Shown here: one piece after another, positions 63,013 to 64,000 of the stretch
Layout of the letters: every line of letters starts with the position of its first letter
How positions within the stretch are numbered: the first letter of the stretch is position 1
NCBI GenBank assembly: GCA_023391425.1
Contig: JAEWAX010000032.1
Location: forward strand, 9,635 to 73,634
Length of the DNA: 64,000 nt
Direction of reading: 5' to 3'
From: Bacillota bacterium
GTDB taxonomy: Bacteria > Bacillota > Clostridia > Acetivibrionales > DSM-1351
The notes under the pieces: generated by a model
Seen by the model: only the letters and a program-made list of their open reading frames with translations
Databases searched by the model: none
What the model was told of the DNA's origin: nothing
Made by a program: the position numbers and the translations under genes

Positions 63013-64000
63013 GTGCCCCGTCCACGGGAACATATCGACTGGTTGTACTTCCTTTACCTCAAATCCATTCTCGCATAAGAACTTCAGGTCTCGTGCCAGA
63101 GTGGACGGGTTACAGCTAACGTATACAATGCGCTGGGGCTGCATGTCAACAAGTGTCCTCAGCAAAACCTCTTCACAACCTTTTCTTGGCGGGTCTACCA
63201 CCACAACATCTGCTCGAATGCCCTGGTCATAAAGCTGTGGTATCACCTTCTCAGCCTCTCCCACCAAGAATTCAGCATTCGAGATATCATTTAGTTCAGC
63301 ATTTCTTTTTGCATCTTCAATTGCATCTGGCACAACCTCTACCCCAATGACTTTTTTCGCTTTTTCCGATAAGAAGAGCGATATAGTTCCTATACCACAA
63401 TACAAGTCAAAAACAGTTTCATTACCAGTAAGCCCTGCATATTCCAAGGCTTTACCATACAATACCTCAGTCTGAGTAGGATTGACTTGAAAAAATGATA
63501 ACGGAGAAATATTGAACTTATACTTTCCAATATAGTCAGAAATGTACCCCTGCCCATAGATACATGTGTTTTTATCACCAAGAATTATATTCGTGTTCTT
63601 GGTATTTACATTTACAACAATACTCTTAATATTTTCATATTTATCACACAATAGCTTTACCAGTTCATCTGATTTAGGCATCTTCTTCCCGTTTACAACC
63701 AGCACTACCATTATTTCATTAGTTCTGAAACCCTTTCGCACCATCACATGGCGCAAAAAGCCCTTGCCTGTATTCTCATTATAAATGCTTATACCTTTAG
63801 CTTTAAAAAAATCACGAACAATATCTCTTATGGCATTGCTTTCTTGTGGCTGTATATCACATACATCACTATCAATAATATTATGAGAAGCCTTCTCATA
63901 GAAGCCAATTTTTATATCAGTACCAAGAGTCCCCACTGGATATTGAACCTTGTTTCTATAATGAAATGGGCTGTCCATTCCAATAGCATCGTGAACCTGT
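62980..64000 (-). CDS. rlmD: 23S rRNA (uracil-5-)-methyltransferase, N-terminus cut by window edge
   Basis: About 340 residues are visible; the frame stays open to the right edge (VHDAIGMDSPFHYRNKVQYPV), so the ATG at 63978 is internal. TrmA/RlmD fold: FFQVNPTQTEVLYGKALEYAG, SAM site FDLYCGIGTISLFL, VVVDPPRKGCEEVLL with the proline pair, catalytic Cys in YVSCNPSTLARDLKFL, and end VQPVDMFPWTGHVENVTLLL. Methylates uracil in 23S rRNA using SAM. The Fe-S-binding N-terminal part and TRAM domain lie outside the window. Its 3' end is the source of the repeats described at 62775-63012. Confidence 0.93.
   Translation of the reverse strand, partial: QVHDAIGMDSPFHYRNKVQYPVGTLGTDIKIGFYEKASHNIIDSDVCDIQPQESNAIRDIVRDFFKAKGISIYNENTGKGFLRHVMVRKGFRTNEIMVVLVVNGKKMPKSDELVKLLCDKYENIKSIVVNVNTKNTNIILGDKNTCIYGQGYISDYIGKYKFNISPLSFFQVNPTQTEVLYGKALEYAGLTGNETVFDLYCGIGTISLFLSEKAKKVIGVEVVPDAIEDAKRNAELNDISNAEFLVGEAEKVIPQLYDQGIRADVVVVDPPRKGCEEVLLRTLVDMQPQRIVYVSCNPSTLARDLKFLCENGFEVKEVQPVDMFPWTGHVENVTLLLRK

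Overview
The window looks like the chromosome of a low-GC, Gram-positive, anaerobic plant-fibre degrader of the Clostridia (Ruminiclostridium/Clostridium type). Reasons: AT-rich DNA, strong AGGAGG ribosome sites with occasional TTG/GTG starts, S-layer-homology (SLH) surface proteins, agr-type LytTR regulators, RpoN with an enhancer-binding regulator, xylan-oligosaccharide genes and a BFD-type iron-sulfur protein. Genus is an inference. I saw no rRNA, tRNA or CRISPR array.

Layout. (1) 1-18.2 kb: two paralogous surface-protein modules. Each has a giant SLH protein (one cut by the left edge, one of 2121 aa) and its own LytTR response regulator plus GHKL sensor kinase. The second SLH gene follows a LemA-like gene and precedes a small subtilisin-like protease. 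Both SLH units carry a LytTR-type 10-bp direct repeat (period 20 or 21 bp) exactly 30 nt before a -10 box. The second lies between divergent promoters, like agr P2/P3. A LytTR fragment at 18.1 kb suggests a lost third regulator. (2) 18.2-24.4 kb: two exported proteins (DUF5050-like and WG-repeat-like), a CPBP membrane protease and a NarL-type two-component pair. (3) 24.4-31.2 kb: rpoN, ridA, an amino-acid permease, a tryptophanase-family lyase behind a textbook sigma-54 promoter, and a PAS-AAA-Fis activator: a self-contained amino-acid catabolic unit. (4) 31.4-39 kb: accessory, partly decayed DNA with a BtrH-like protein, a two-module BFD protein, an AraC regulator with a lipoprotein, a frameshifted EamA transporter, a GyrI-like protein and transposase relics. 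(5) 39-47.9 kb: rfbACBD (dTDP-L-rhamnose), a UGM-like flavoprotein, a GT2 glycosyltransferase, a second BtrH-like protein and a DUF3888 protein. (6) 48-61 kb: xylo-oligosaccharide locus with GH43 and GH120 xylosidases, an ABC importer without its ATPase, Gfo/Idh/MocA, TIM-barrel, VOC, tautomerase and SDR enzymes, and a divergent AraC regulator. (7) 61.3-64 kb: an SDR, a flavodoxin and the 3' part of rlmD, whose tail is repeated in tandem and has decayed copies at 24 and 36 kb.

The most promising undescribed system is region 1: paired agr-like circuits lacking any visible AgrB/AgrD, each apparently controlling a giant SLH protein with a large shared core I do not recognise.
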